Below are positions 1 to 6,233 of a DNA stretch of 38,641 nucleotides, in pieces; positions within the stretch are counted from its first letter, which is position 1; the number at the start of each line of letters is the position of its first letter. The notes under the pieces are model-generated. The model was not told the origin of the DNA. It was given only the letters and a program-made list of their open reading frames with translations, and ran no database searches. The stretch is from IMG/VR virus record IMGVR_UViG_3300024054_000032, positions 1 to 38,641 of that record; one strand, written 5' to 3'. A program made the position numbers and the translations under genes. Source of the DNA: a virus.

Positions 1-161
1 GTACGGGGTGGCTTTTCGCTTCACTTTCGCTTCACCCCCTGCCGCCAATGCCACGCCCTTGCGTCACAACCGACGAAAAAAATAAATGAATAGCAAGGTA
101 AGCAAAAACAAAAAAACGGCTTAAAACGCGCCAAAATGCGTTATAGGGGCATTGGTAGATT
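1..161. other. Left-end non-coding region, candidate part of the packaging (cos) site
   Basis: No gene is seen here. The first 40 bases hold a perfect 11-bp tandem duplication (TTTCGCTTCAC at 14-24 and 25-35) enclosed by GGGGTG (5-10) and its inverted copy CACCCC (33-38). In the circular reading this stretch lies between the HNH gene and terS, where cos sites and terminase-binding repeats usually sit in HNH-encoding phages. The role is inferred from position only. Confidence 0.4.
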
Positions 162-168
162 TTACCAA
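140..168 (-). promoter_or_regulatory. Putative leftward promoter between HNH gene and terS
   Basis: On the minus strand, TTGGTA (163-168), a 17-nt spacer and TATAAC (140-145) form a sigma-70-like promoter. The block TGCCCCTATAA is shared exactly with the site upstream of the HNH gene (467-477). A 7-bp inverted repeat (151-157 with 163-169) covers the -35 box and the HNH stop codon. If the genome circularises, this promoter would read into terS and the late operon. Confidence 0.4.
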
Positions 169-458
169 TTTTTATGCGGTGATAAAGGGAACCCGTGAAT
201 GTCGCAGCCGAGTGTACGACCAGTTTTTTCTAGCCTTTGCTTATGGCTGTCGTGGCACCGTTTGCACAATGACTGCAGATTCTTGGGATCACTGAATAAG
301 TTAATATTGCCATGATGCGGGCGGATATGATCAACAATTGATGCGGCCACCGTGAGACCTTGCGCTTCACAATAAGCGCAAAGCGGAGCAGCCGCAAGCT
401 GGTGATTGCGCAAGCGATACCAGGTTTTGCTTCCATAAAGTTTTGGGTATTGGCTCAT
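162..458 (-). CDS. HNH endonuclease, packaging-associated type
   Basis: A 98-residue HNH nuclease. A CAYC zinc knuckle is followed by VDHIRPH, the NLQSLC segment and CKRCHDSHKQ; the D-H of VDH and the later N and H form the beta-beta-alpha-metal active site. Small HNH proteins next to terminase genes are known partners of TerL in cutting cos DNA (HK97 gp74 type), and this gene abuts the terminase genes across the window ends. The ATG at 458 is preferred: a longer in-frame reading would begin at a TTG inside a terminator. No Shine-Dalgarno is visible, and a -10 box lies only 7 nt upstream, so the mRNA may be leaderless. Confidence 0.85.
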   Translation of the reverse strand: MSQYPKLYGSKTWYRLRNHQLAAAPLCAYCEAQGLTVAASIVDHIRPHHGNINLFSDPKNLQSLCKRCHDSHKQRLEKTGRTLGCDIHGFPLSPHKNW

Positions 459-465
459 GCAGCGC

Positions 466-494
466 ATTATAGGGGCAAAAAAAAACCCGCACAA
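466..494 (-). promoter_or_regulatory. Putative promoter for the HNH gene, nested in a terminator
   Basis: On the minus strand, TTGTGC (489-494), a 17-nt spacer and a perfect TATAAT (466-471) precede the HNH ATG (458) by 7 nt. The weak -35 lies in the loop and stem of the terminator hairpin at 486-500. The TGCCCCTATAA core is repeated at 141-151. This is sequence-based only. Confidence 0.4.
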
Positions 495-500
495 GGCGGG
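477..500 (-). terminator. Rho-independent terminator upstream of the HNH gene
   Basis: On the minus strand, CCCGC (496-500), a 5-nt loop and GCGGG (486-490) are followed by nine T residues (477-485). This is a textbook intrinsic terminator. It would end transcription of the leftward gene group 529-1898 before the HNH/terminase genes. Confidence 0.75.
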
Positions 501-528
501 GGAGGGGGGGTGATGGGATGAGTGGTTG

Positions 529-627
529 TTATTTTTTGAAGCTAATAAGCCACGCCAAAAATATAATTAAAAAAATAAATATATCTTGCGCCACCAAATA
601 AAAAAATACAAGAACAGTTTTAAGCAT
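529..627 (-). CDS. Small single-pass membrane protein (hypothetical)
   Basis: A 32-residue ORF, MLKTVLVFFYLVAQD followed by a hydrophobic segment ending in ISFKK. Most of the protein is one membrane span with lysines at the end. Its ATG overlaps the last 8 nt of the upstream gene, suggesting translational coupling; the preceding GGCGG is a weak ribosome site. The terminator at 477-500 follows. Function is unknown; a chance ORF is possible because the region is T-rich. Confidence 0.4.
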   Translation of the reverse strand: MLKTVLVFFYLVAQDIFIFLIIFLAWLISFKK

Positions 628-817
628 GGTGAAAGCCGCCAACAGGGTCACAATAATCCCAGGGTGTGTGGGCGGCCTTTTTTAATTCTTGTTTAAACAA
701 TCTTAAAGCCTCTTTTTTAGTGTAAAAAAAGTATTGTCTAGTCAATAAATTATTGTTTTTGTCACGAGCATAAAATTTATGCGCGCCTTGAAATGTTTTT
801 TCGTATTGAATAACCAT
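620..817 (-). CDS. Hypothetical small phage protein
   Basis: A 65-residue, lysine- and aromatic-rich protein with no recognised domain. AAGGG lies upstream of the ATG at 817, which begins 14 nt after the stop of the 221-residue gene (832-1497), so both are probably co-transcribed. The middle (RQYFFYTKKEALRLFKQEL) looks like a beta strand followed by an amphipathic helix. It belongs to the leftward accessory group 529-1898. Confidence 0.6.
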   Translation of the reverse strand: MVIQYEKTFQGAHKFYARDKNNNLLTRQYFFYTKKEALRLFKQELKKAAHTPWDYCDPVGGFHHA

Positions 818-831
818 TTTTTAGCCCTTTC

Positions 832-1497
832 TTATTGATAATCTAGATATTCAGGCAAGGCCTCAATGATCCAATTTTTAGCGTAATCACTGATTGGCAA
901 GCCTTTCACTTTTTCCGCCGTGACCTCACGATCCCAAAGGTATTGATCATCCAAAAAGGTATCTTCGAAAAACTCTTGATCGTTTACAGTGCAAAAAATG
1001 CTTATAGGTGAATCCCATAGGGTATGATTGATATACTCCCGCAAGCCATGATCAAGCGGCCGATCAAGTGACACAATATAAACTGCATCGCCTTGTGAGT
1101 ATCCGCGGCTTATATAAAAATCGTGCTGGATTTTTTCGCGCAAATCATGCCAATAGTGATTTTTAAAAAGCCATTGATAAAAATCAAGGCATGAAACTCG
1201 TAAAAGATTGTGTATTAATTCAGCCCTGTTATATTCTTGGCCGCTATCATAAAAACTTAAATAACCAAAATCTTGGCATAATTCTACAATCTCGGCCTTT
1301 TTGAGTTTCAACAATTCCGACTTTTTATAATAGGGTGCTTCACCATTGCCGAGAAGAAATGCTGAATTATCGCGCCCAAAATCAATGCGCGTATTTTCGC
1401 GCTGAAAATCGTCAAAATAAATTCTTGCTAAGTCATAAGAATATAGTGCGCTGAATTGGATATTTTCACTACTTGATGATTGGTCATAATTATTCAT
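832..1497 (-). CDS. Hypothetical acidic protein with a possible SAP-like helix pair
   Basis: A 221-residue protein not recognised as any family. Residues about 57-100 (KKSELLKLKKAEIVELC, then NRAELIHNLL) have the spacing of a SAP/HeH-type DNA-binding helix-loop-helix. The rest is rich in aromatic and acidic residues. AAAGG precedes the ATG at 1497. It sits between two other ORFans near the putative origin, a position typical of early host-takeover or anti-defence genes, but nothing in the sequence proves that. Confidence 0.6.
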   Translation of the reverse strand: MNNYDQSSSSENIQFSALYSYDLARIYFDDFQRENTRIDFGRDNSAFLLGNGEAPYYKKSELLKLKKAEIVELCQDFGYLSFYDSGQEYNRAELIHNLLRVSCLDFYQWLFKNHYWHDLREKIQHDFYISRGYSQGDAVYIVSLDRPLDHGLREYINHTLWDSPISIFCTVNDQEFFEDTFLDDQYLWDREVTAEKVKGLPISDYAKNWIIEALPEYLDYQ

Positions 1498-1511
1498 TTT
1501 CTAACACCTTT

Positions 1512-1898
1512 CTATTTAATAAAAAATTTAGCCTCTTCCCCTAAACCAAAGGCAGAGGCGCAAGTCACAAAGTCATCGTCTTGTTTTTCACACTCGAATA
1601 CTTCAAACAAATATCCGTCATCCCGAAGCTCAATCAGCGCAGCCGCAAATTCTTCGCCATCTTGCCACTCTCGAGACCGAACATAATCTTCGAAGTCACC
1701 ATCTGCGTCCTCATTGACACCAACCCAAACAATGTCAGTGTGATCAATCAAGTCTCCACCATGTCGATCAGCTTGTTCGTTTGCTATGTTGATAATCTCA
1801 TCTTCACTAAGGAAACGAAGTACTATTTGACCGTAGCCACCTCCGTTAACAGAACCACTTGAAGCAATTACATAAAAAAATCTATCAATTTTTTTCAT
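1512..1898 (-). CDS. Hypothetical strongly acidic protein
   Basis: A 128-residue protein with a very high Asp/Glu content, for example VNEDADGDFEDY and EKQDDDF. No domain was recognised. The ATG at 1898 is preferred because GGAGG (1904-1908) lies six bases upstream; an in-frame TTG four codons earlier would sit within that ribosome site. It is the first gene of a leftward group ending at the 477-500 terminator. The charge resembles DNA-mimic or anti-restriction proteins only in composition. Confidence 0.65.
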   Translation of the reverse strand: MKKIDRFFYVIASSGSVNGGGYGQIVLRFLSEDEIINIANEQADRHGGDLIDHTDIVWVGVNEDADGDFEDYVRSREWQDGEEFAAALIELRDDGYLFEVFECEKQDDDFVTCASAFGLGEEAKFFIK

Positions 1899-1910
1899 AA
1901 CAACCTCCAA

Positions 1911-2371
1911 AAATTATTTAATAAAAGTCTAAATAAATATTAACAATAATATGTACCCATAAAAAACCAGGCCAAAGACTAGACCTTCCAGTATTTTTTT
2001 AATGATTGATCTATTCATTTTTTTATCCCATTATAAGTTGCGGTGCGTAATTATAAACATATCTATTTTTAAAAAACAATACATAAATGCAAAAAAATAT
2101 ATTTATTTGCATATATATATATAAAGAATAAACAATTGCTTAAAAAATAGGCAGATGTTATTTTTTGACAAAAAAACCTCATTTTTGGCAAAACTCAAAA
2201 AACCAAAACACAAAGTTTCCCTAAACACAAAGTTTCCTTCAGCAAAATTTTTTGAAAAGGCAAAATTCCCTGGTTTGTGGTTCGTCATTTATAAGGACCT
2301 TTCTTAAAAGTGCAGTTTCCTGCTACATATTTTCATAAAGTTTCCTATAACAAAAATTCGCACATCAGTTT
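1911..2371. other. Intergenic regulatory region with GGAAACT repeats
   Basis: This AT-rich stretch lies between the primase and the leftmost gene group. It holds a 15-bp direct repeat, AAACACAAAGTTTCC, at 2206-2220 and 2223-2237. Two further AGTTTCC copies occur at 2314-2320 and 2339-2345, all in the same orientation, so on the transcribed minus strand they read GGAAACT. A run of alternating TA occurs near 2111-2122. A 61-codon ORF across 2103-2288 is made mainly of these repeats and was not accepted. Confidence 0.5.
2050..2079 (-). promoter_or_regulatory. Putative leftward promoter
   Basis: On the minus strand, TTGTTT (2074-2079), an 18-nt spacer and a perfect TATAAT (2050-2055) lie upstream of the gene group starting at 1898. 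A second TATAAT occurs at 2030-2035 without a good -35. The GGAAACT repeats lie 130-300 bp upstream. Confidence 0.5.
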
Positions 2372-2480
2372 CGTCACATTGTCACACTTGTAAACAAGTG
2401 TGTGACGAAGTGACGAGAAAAACAGCTGTTTTGTCACAAAATCACTTTGTCATCAAGTGACAACAATGTGACAATGTGAC
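2372..2480. repeat. Palindromic GTCAC/GTGAC repeat cluster, candidate replication origin
   Basis: Eight GTCAC or GTGAC pentamers occur within 108 bp: 2373, 2381, 2402, 2410, 2433, 2457, 2468 and 2476 (start positions). The first four form a nested palindrome: CGTCAC (2372-2377) and GTCACACTTG (2381-2390) mirror CAAGTGTGTGAC (2395-2406) and GTGACG (2410-2415) around a TAAA loop. AACAGCTGTT (2421-2430) is a further palindrome. The cluster touches the stop codon of the primase-helicase gene. Iterons beside a primase-helicase gene suggest an origin; a terminator or partition-like site is the alternative. Confidence 0.55.
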
Positions 2481-4387
2481 TAAATATTACTTTCATTATT
2501 TCTAGACATTCTCATCGGATTTGCGAACTCTTGATTAATCACTTCAAAGCTAGATACTTTTTTACCTGTCATATTTGCTTTAATAATTCCAGCAAGGAAT
2601 AAAGTATTAGCAAATCCTTTTTCGTATTTAATTGATAATTGATTATTCACGCTAGATTCAGAAGTAAAAACTCCCTCACGCTCTAAATAATAAGCTAATG
2701 CAGAACGGCTAATAATAGGATTACCTTGAGGTGAAAGTTCAGCATCAGAAGCAAACCACGCCTTAGTAAATATTTTCATATCTGCATTAGCTTTCGGTTC
2801 TTTCTTAACGCTTTCGACATAATTATTCTCTAATTGAAATGCCGCCCCCTTAATCTCATCACCATCTTCGTCAGTCCAGCCGAGTTTCACATAATCCAAA
2901 GTTCCGAATAAAGGCATAGGCTCTTGTGAATCTTTCATCTTTTCACAGCTAATCTTAATTATGTCATTACCTGCGCAACTGATAAGGATTGATGCGTCTA
3001 ATGAACCTTTCCAAGCAGATGAGCCACGAGCGCGACCCTTAGAAGCATCATTCAATCCTGTGTGATGAACAAAAACGACAGTACATCCGAGTGCTGCGCC
3101 AATAATTTTGCAGTTATTAATCATCGTGCGTGTATCTCGTGCGCTATTTTCATCTCCACTCATGTGATTATTAAGTGTATCTACATAAAGAATAGATATG
3201 TTCCCGTCACATAATTCTTTGATAGCCTCAATCACTTTAATAGCCGACCCTGGCGCATCTAAGTCCAAAGGCTTATTACTAATAAGCAAATCATCCAAGC
3301 TACTAACATTATGTTTAATACACCATGAGGCAATCCGCTGGCGAATACCATAGTTGCCCTCACCAGCTAAATACACAACTGTGCCTTGAGATGTTTTGAC
3401 ATTTTGCCAAAGTTTCCCTGAAGCGATAGAACATGCCATATCAAGTGCGATAAAGCTCTTACCAACGCCACTTTCGCCATACATCATAGCGATTGATTGC
3501 TTTGGAAGCCAATCTTTAACTACCCACTGTATTGGAGCTGGCTGTGATAGGAATAAAGTTGCCCTTGTGAAATAATAATCTGTATCTGCTATTTCTGCTG
3601 CGAGCAATGCTTCTGCTGCTTCAGACCCTAATGCTACATCACTAGCTAAATCTAAATCAGGTGCATAACGACTGACAGAACGTGCGATTTGACGTACCTC
3701 TGAATCAGGGAGAGCAGGGACACAGCGAGTGTCATTTACTACCATTATTGCTTGCAGTATTTCATTTTCTTGCATACCTAAGTGACGCATCGCACCAGCT
3801 AATGAAGATAGACCATTATTTCTGTTGCCTTTAATTAATTCACCTTGAACAGATTGAGTGTGTTCAACGCGCCTATCGACCATTGCATCAGACCATCTTT
3901 TCGGTATATCAAACGGAGCTGCGCCTTCAAATGGGTCAGATGATGCTTCCCATTGATACGAGCGACCTTCGATTGTAGATGGATAAGCAACAAAGTAACG
4001 ACCATCGGAAAGCAAATCAATGCCTTGTTTTAGCTTGCAAGAACGTACTCCCTGCTGATACTTAGCAATGTAATGCTGTCCACCACCTGCGGTTAAACCC
4101 ATGATGCCGTCAGGAACATCACCATTTTCAGCTAACCATTTAGTCCAGCTTTCTTCACCGCCATTACGCGGATCAATGTCATACACAATGATGCCTGAAG
4201 TTTCACCAGCCGCTACACCAATGTTCATGTCGGGATTGCGCTCCCACCATGATTTAATTCTTTCTGGGTCATCTGTTGCGTCTTTTACGCCATGCGAAGT
4301 TGCTGGAATTTTCCCATTAGGCACAACAGGAATAACTTTCCAACCCCAAGATGCGTAGGTAAGTGCAACTTCTAAATTAGTTGGCAT
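2480..4387 (-). CDS. Bifunctional primase/polymerase-helicase (Prim-Pol plus AAA)
   Basis: A 635-residue replication protein. Residues 1-170 are a Prim-Pol (archaeo-eukaryotic primase) domain with the metal-binding DID (D70, D72) and the GGGQHY histidine (H105). About 180-245 is a primase C-terminal helical domain beginning LIKGNRNNGL. From about 275 a RecA-like hexameric helicase domain (RepA/AAA_25 type) has Walker A GESGVGKS (304-311) and Walker B ILYVD (D403). It should prime and unwind phage DNA, relying on a host polymerase because none is encoded here. The start overlaps the upstream GIY-YIG gene by 11 bp, and the gene ends in the palindromic repeat cluster. Confidence 0.9.
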   Translation of the reverse strand: MPTNLEVALTYASWGWKVIPVVPNGKIPATSHGVKDATDDPERIKSWWERNPDMNIGVAAGETSGIIVYDIDPRNGGEESWTKWLAENGDVPDGIMGLTAGGGQHYIAKYQQGVRSCKLKQGIDLLSDGRYFVAYPSTIEGRSYQWEASSDPFEGAAPFDIPKRWSDAMVDRRVEHTQSVQGELIKGNRNNGLSSLAGAMRHLGMQENEILQAIMVVNDTRCVPALPDSEVRQIARSVSRYAPDLDLASDVALGSEAAEALLAAEIADTDYYFTRATLFLSQPAPIQWVVKDWLPKQSIAMMYGESGVGKSFIALDMACSIASGKLWQNVKTSQGTVVYLAGEGNYGIRQRIASWCIKHNVSSLDDLLISNKPLDLDAPGSAIKVIEAIKELCDGNISILYVDTLNNHMSGDENSARDTRTMINNCKIIGAALGCTVVFVHHTGLNDASKGRARGSSAWKGSLDASILISCAGNDIIKISCEKMKDSQEPMPLFGTLDYVKLGWTDEDGDEIKGAAFQLENNYVESVKKEPKANADMKIFTKAWFASDAELSPQGNPIISRSALAYYLEREGVFTSESSVNNQLSIKYEKGFANTLFLAGIIKANMTGKKVSSFEVINQEFANPMRMSRNNESNI

Positions 4388-4883
4388 CCTTAACTCCTAA
4401 ATATTCAGCAAGTAATTTAATGATTGAATAAGCTGGAATTGATTGTCCAGACTTTATATTATTAATAACATGATGGCTGATTCCAGTTGCTTCTGAAACT
4501 TTAGTGCTAATTCTGTCTTGTAATAATGTAATTACTTCATCTAATTTTAATTTGTAATTATCATCAATCTCATCAATGTCTGATTTTAAAAAATTACTTG
4601 AACGATATAAGTTATATTCATCACCTGCTATTTGCAGTACAGTATTCATGCCACCTCTTATAAACCATTCATATCTATGATGTAGGTTCATAATTTTCAA
4701 TCTATTGTGTATGTTCTTTTCAATCAGTGCTGAATCATATTTTGAATTTGTATGAAATGATTGTAATAATTTAACTTCGTGTGGACAATTACATGAATAA
4801 TTTTGCAACCTAGTGGTTAAATTTGCCGCAATACCTACCTTGCAAAAACCATCTACTTCAACCACATAAACAAAATGACTCAT
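4377..4883 (-). CDS. GIY-YIG (T5orf172-like) domain fused to a Cro/CI-type HTH
   Basis: A 168-residue two-domain protein. Residues 1-80 match the T5orf172/MUG113 branch of GIY-YIG nucleases: YVV, then CKVGIAANLTTRLQNY, with a later E in LIEKNIHNRL. Residues about 113-165 form an XRE-like helix-turn-helix (RISTKVSEATGISHHVINNI, then IPAYSIIKLLAEYLGV). Its ATG overlaps the Cro stop codon (ATGA), and its end overlaps the primase start, so the three genes form one operon. In lambda-like phages this slot holds CII-like regulators and replication-initiation genes, so the protein may bind DNA for regulation or replication. It is richer in A and T than the primase. Confidence 0.75.
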   Translation of the reverse strand: MSHFVYVVEVDGFCKVGIAANLTTRLQNYSCNCPHEVKLLQSFHTNSKYDSALIEKNIHNRLKIMNLHHRYEWFIRGGMNTVLQIAGDEYNLYRSSNFLKSDIDEIDDNYKLKLDEVITLLQDRISTKVSEATGISHHVINNIKSGQSIPAYSIIKLLAEYLGVKDAN

Positions 4884-5050
4884 TTTTTAACCTCAGCTTT
4901 CAAATCCCCATTAGTCTTAACTTCTAATTCATATTGCCTAGACATTGGTGGATATTCACCCCATCCATAAATTACCTGAGGCCATACGCCAAGCGCATCA
5001 GCGAGCTTTTTTAAGCTGCCAAAATAATCAATTGCTTCCTTTGTTTTCAT
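4880..5050 (-). CDS. cro: Cro-like repressor (P22 Cro family)
   Basis: A 56-residue protein starting MKTKEAIDYFGSLKKLADAL. It has the layout of P22 Cro: a short N-terminal helix, an FG turn, the helix-turn-helix KLADALGVWPQVIYGW, and a Y-LE core ending in a basic tail. It is the first gene of the leftward operon, with AGGAAA upstream of the ATG at 5050, and lies beside overlapping divergent promoters that it probably represses. No CI-type partner or integrase is visible in the window. Confidence 0.8.
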   Translation of the reverse strand: MKTKEAIDYFGSLKKLADALGVWPQVIYGWGEYPPMSRQYELEVKTNGDLKAEVKK

Positions 5051-5077
5051 ATGTTTTCCTATTTAGTTGAAAAAGTG

Positions 5078-5093
5078 TGTTGACATATTAACA
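5078..5093. promoter_or_regulatory. Candidate operator between divergent early promoters
   Basis: TGTT (5078-5081) and AACA (5090-5093) form an inverted repeat with an 8-nt centre. It overlaps the rightward -35 box and the leftward -10 box, where a Cro-like dimer would block both promoters. The half-sites are short, so this is tentative. Confidence 0.3.
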
Positions 5094-5109
5094 AGAATTA
5101 AATTACTAT
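5080..5109 (+). promoter_or_regulatory. Rightward early promoter
   Basis: A consensus TTGACA (5080-5085), an 18-nt spacer and TACTAT (5104-5109) form a strong sigma-70 promoter about 55 bp upstream of the ATPase gene. It is the best candidate for driving the whole rightward early operon. Confidence 0.75.
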
Positions 5110-5113
5110 ACAA
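5085..5113 (-). promoter_or_regulatory. Leftward early promoter for cro/primase
   Basis: On the minus strand, TTGTAT (5108-5113), a 17-nt spacer and TAATAT (5085-5090) lie 35 bp upstream of the cro ATG. The site overlaps the rightward promoter, so the two polymerases would compete and one repressor could control both. Confidence 0.5.
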
Positions 5114-5118
5114 CCATT

Positions 5119-5150
5119 GCCTCAAATTGAATGTTCAGACCGAGGCTTTT
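5119..5150 (+). promoter_or_regulatory. Leader hairpin with T-run before the early operon
   Basis: GCCTC (5119-5123) pairs with GAGGC (5142-5146), followed by TTTT. The loop contains a second small inverted repeat, TGAA-TG-TTCA. It lies in the 5' leader between the promoter and AGGAG (5154-5158). It could be an attenuator, an antitermination site or an operator. Confidence 0.35.
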
Positions 5151-5164
5151 AATAGGAGAAAATC

Positions 5165-5836
5165 ATGGCAATTAGCCTGAGAAGTACTAAAGACGTACAC
5201 ACCAACGGTGTGAAGTTGCTTGTTTATGGCCAATCTGGCGCGGGTAAGACTTCGCTTATTCCTACGCTACCTAACCCGATTGTATTATCAGCAGAGGGTG
5301 GCCTGTTATCTATTCGTGATGCAAACATTCCTTATATTGAAGTTTCCTCAATGGCTGATATTCAGGAAGCATACGAGTGGCTAACAAAATCTGAAGAAGC
5401 TAAGAAATTTGATTCAGTTGCATTAGATAGTATCTCTGAGATTGGTGAGGTTGTGCTTAATTATGAGCGTAAGCAAACGAAAGACCCCCGCCAAGCATAC
5501 GGCGCAATGGCAGAGCAAGTATCTGACCTAATTCGTGCCTTCCGTGATATAAGCGGCAAGAATGTTTACTTCTCAGCCAAGCTAGACAAATCGCAAGATG
5601 AGATGGGTCGTATGTTATATGCACCCTCTATGCCAGGCAATAAGACTGGTCAATCTCTGCCATTTTTCTTTGATGAGGTACTTGCACTACGCATTGAGAA
5701 AGATGCTGATGGCAATATCCAACGCGCACTGATGTGTGAATCAGATGGTTTATGGGTTGCTAAAGACCGTAGCGGTAAGTTAGACGCTTGGGAAGCCCCT
5801 GACTTGGGTGCGCTTATTACGAAGATTGGGGGTTAG
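5165..5836 (+). CDS. RecA-fold ATPase, AAA_24 / Sak4-like recombination protein
   Basis: A 223-residue phage nucleotide-binding protein. Walker A is GQSGAGKTS (22-30) and Walker B is FDSVALD (D88). The short RecA core without extra domains matches the AAA_24/Sak4 family, whose members help single-strand annealing recombination together with a phage SSB. The DUF669 gene two places downstream fits that pairing. AGGAG lies 6 bases before the ATG. First gene of the rightward early operon. Confidence 0.85.
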   Translation: MAISLRSTKDVHTNGVKLLVYGQSGAGKTSLIPTLPNPIVLSAEGGLLSIRDANIPYIEVSSMADIQEAYEWLTKSEEAKKFDSVALDSISEIGEVVLNYERKQTKDPRQAYGAMAEQVSDLIRAFRDISGKNVYFSAKLDKSQDEMGRMLYAPSMPGNKTGQSLPFFFDEVLALRIEKDADGNIQRALMCESDGLWVAKDRSGKLDAWEAPDLGALITKIGG

Positions 5837-5838
5837 TG

Positions 5839-6228
5839 ATGAACACCCTATCCGAACTATCAAAAGCATGGCTTAACCTCAAAGAAGCCGAACGTCTAGC
5901 AACGGATCGCAGACGCGAGGTTGAAGATGCGATGATGAGCTTGATTGGTATTCCTGAAACGCTTGAAGGCACAGAAACAGTGCTAATGGATGAAGGTATA
6001 ACCATTAAGATTGTAGGTCGTATGAACCGCAAGGTGGACACAGACAAGTTGCAAGAGATTGCAGCAGAGCATGGTTTGTCTGAGCATCTACATGACTTAT
6101 TCCGTTGGAAGGCTGAGATTAATACAGCCATTTGGAAAGCCACCAACGATAACATTACTAAACCATTGATGGAAGCAATCACAACTGTTCCTGGTCGCCC
6201 ATCATTTTCAATTACAGTTAAGGAGTAA
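5839..6228 (+). CDS. Conserved hypothetical phage protein of the replication module
   Basis: A 129-residue protein. The N-terminal third is a helical segment rich in charged residues (LKEAERLATDRRREVEDAMM). The rest is mixed alpha/beta, with VGRMNRKVDTDKLQEIA and a C-terminal PSFSITVKE. Proteins of this layout occur between the AAA_24 ATPase and DUF669 genes in many siphoviruses; their function is not known. The ATG at 5839 is chosen because GGGGG (5828-5832) is well spaced; a GTG at 5836 is an alternative. Confidence 0.7.
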   Translation: MNTLSELSKAWLNLKEAERLATDRRREVEDAMMSLIGIPETLEGTETVLMDEGITIKIVGRMNRKVDTDKLQEIAAEHGLSEHLHDLFRWKAEINTAIWKATNDNITKPLMEAITTVPGRPSFSITVKE

Positions 6229-6233
6229 CAATC

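Noticed and set aside
162-494. A longer HNH protein starting at 494
   Set aside because: The start would be a TTG inside the terminator hairpin, and the added residues are encoded by the T-run and stem; the ATG at 458 is more plausible.
2103-2288. A 61-codon minus-strand ORF in the intergenic region
   Set aside because: It is built mostly from the GGAAACT direct repeats and A/T-rich low-complexity sequence, ends in a run of Ile/Tyr/Cys, and overlaps regulatory-looking DNA; better read as non-coding.
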